Shown: in pieces, positions 6,248-6,748 of the stretch
Layout of the letters: the number at the start of each line of letters is the position of its first letter
Numbering within the stretch: the stretch's first letter is position 1
Origin: Nitrososphaeraceae archaeon
GTDB lineage: Archaea > Thermoproteota > Nitrososphaeria > Nitrososphaerales > Nitrososphaeraceae
DNA: 6,748 nt
Direction: 5' to 3'
Assembly: GCA_025922715.1 (NCBI GenBank)
Contig: JAICHH010000097.1
Coordinates: 1-6,748 of the forward strand
The notes under the pieces: generated by a model
Told to the model about the DNA's origin: nothing
What the model saw: the letters and a program-made list of their open reading frames with translations, nothing else
Database searches by the model: none
Position numbers and translations under genes: made by a program

Positions 6248-6748
6248 TCTCAGATTTTTGATAAATCTCAAGATTCTCATTAAAGTTAAATTCTTAATTA
6301 ATTTGAATATCAATATAATAGAATTCCAACTGACGTATTAAGTTTAAAATCTCGTTATAATAACCTATTTATTTGATCTTTCAAGCTTTTAGATTGCTAT
6401 ATTGTATCAAATTTTAAGACCATTCTATAAATTTAAAAAAAATTTAATATTACTCATTTCTTGAAAAACCTAAATGATAAAATACTCAATTATTCAATTT
6501 GCATATTAGAGAAATTACATATTCCTTTTTTCTATTTTTATACATATCTAATGAGTTTTACTAGAATAATAAAATTAATTAATTCTTATTGAATCGAGAT
6601 CTCATTAGTATGATAAAAATACTATTGAATTAATTTAACTATATCATATACTCCATCTTTTAGAGAAGTCATCCACTAAATACCTATAATATTTATTAAA
6701 CTCGAATTTCGTAAATCTGTAAAATATAGAAAAAAAGATTTATAAAAG
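6248..6748. other. AT-rich terminal region without a recognisable gene
   Basis: About 500 nt of A/T-rich DNA. Shortly after the zinc-ribbon stop, AGATTT (6252-6257) pairs with AAATCT (6263-6268) over a 5-nt loop. Near the right side, AATTAATTC (6577-6585) pairs with GAATTAATT (6627-6635); between them lie the palindrome GAGATCTC (6596-6603) and a TAGTAT/ATACTA hairpin (6606-6624). On the minus strand a 16-residue frame from ATG 6672 to TAG 6622 (containing SLKDGVYDIVKLI) looks peptide-like but is too short to call. Nothing else is supported. Confidence 0.5.
6739..6746 (+). promoter_or_regulatory. TATA-like box at the window edge
   Basis: TTTATAAA lies at the extreme right end and would direct a transcript starting about 25 nt farther on, beyond the window. 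The element is palindromic, so the strand is not certain, but no minus-strand gene follows at the right distance within the window. Confidence 0.25.

Noticed and set aside
6622..6672. A 16-residue minus-strand frame containing SLKDGVYDIVKLI
   Set aside because: The sequence is peptide-like but the frame is closed on both sides by stops; it is too short to call without homology.

Overview
The window reads as a piece of an AT-rich archaeal chromosome, most likely an ammonia-oxidising archaeon of the Nitrososphaerota (Thaumarchaeota), perhaps close to Nitrosocosmicus or Nitrososphaera. The grounds are indirect: no gene has a convincing Shine-Dalgarno site at its chosen start, A/T-rich TATA-like boxes lie about 25-33 nt upstream of the start codons as in leaderless archaeal transcription, intergenic spaces are long, and the gene types (an ALG11-like glycosyltransferase, a long TPR protein, a very small zinc-ribbon protein) are common there. 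No marker gene in the window fixes the taxonomy.

Layout: a GT4 glycosyltransferase resembling eukaryotic ALG11 (198-1451, +); a 645-nt gap with one patch that could fold as an RNA (about 1700-1800); an alpha/beta-fold hydrolase (2097-2897, +); a 181-nt convergent spacer; a HAD-superfamily phosphatase (3079-3963, -); a 784-nt gap with inverted repeats and what may be a frameshifted gene remnant (4198-4447); a TPR protein with ten 34-residue repeats (4748-5965, +); a roughly 50-residue zinc-ribbon ORF with no ordinary start codon (about 6083-6247, +); and about 500 nt of AT-rich sequence without a recognisable gene, ending in a TATA-like box.

The genes do not form an obvious operon. Each of the four large genes has its own upstream gap and its own TATA-like box, and the hydrolase and phosphatase converge. 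The glycosyltransferase probably acts in surface-glycan or lipid-linked glycan assembly. The hydrolase and phosphatase look like small-molecule enzymes of unknown substrate. The TPR protein is probably a protein-protein interaction scaffold. I see no CRISPR array, tRNA, rRNA, intact transposon or defence cassette, and nothing that amounts to a clearly new system. The points most worth checking are the start-less zinc ribbon, the possible gene remnant, the candidate structured RNA, the identical promoter spacing of the two TTG-start genes, and the near-identical DNA of two adjacent TPR units.
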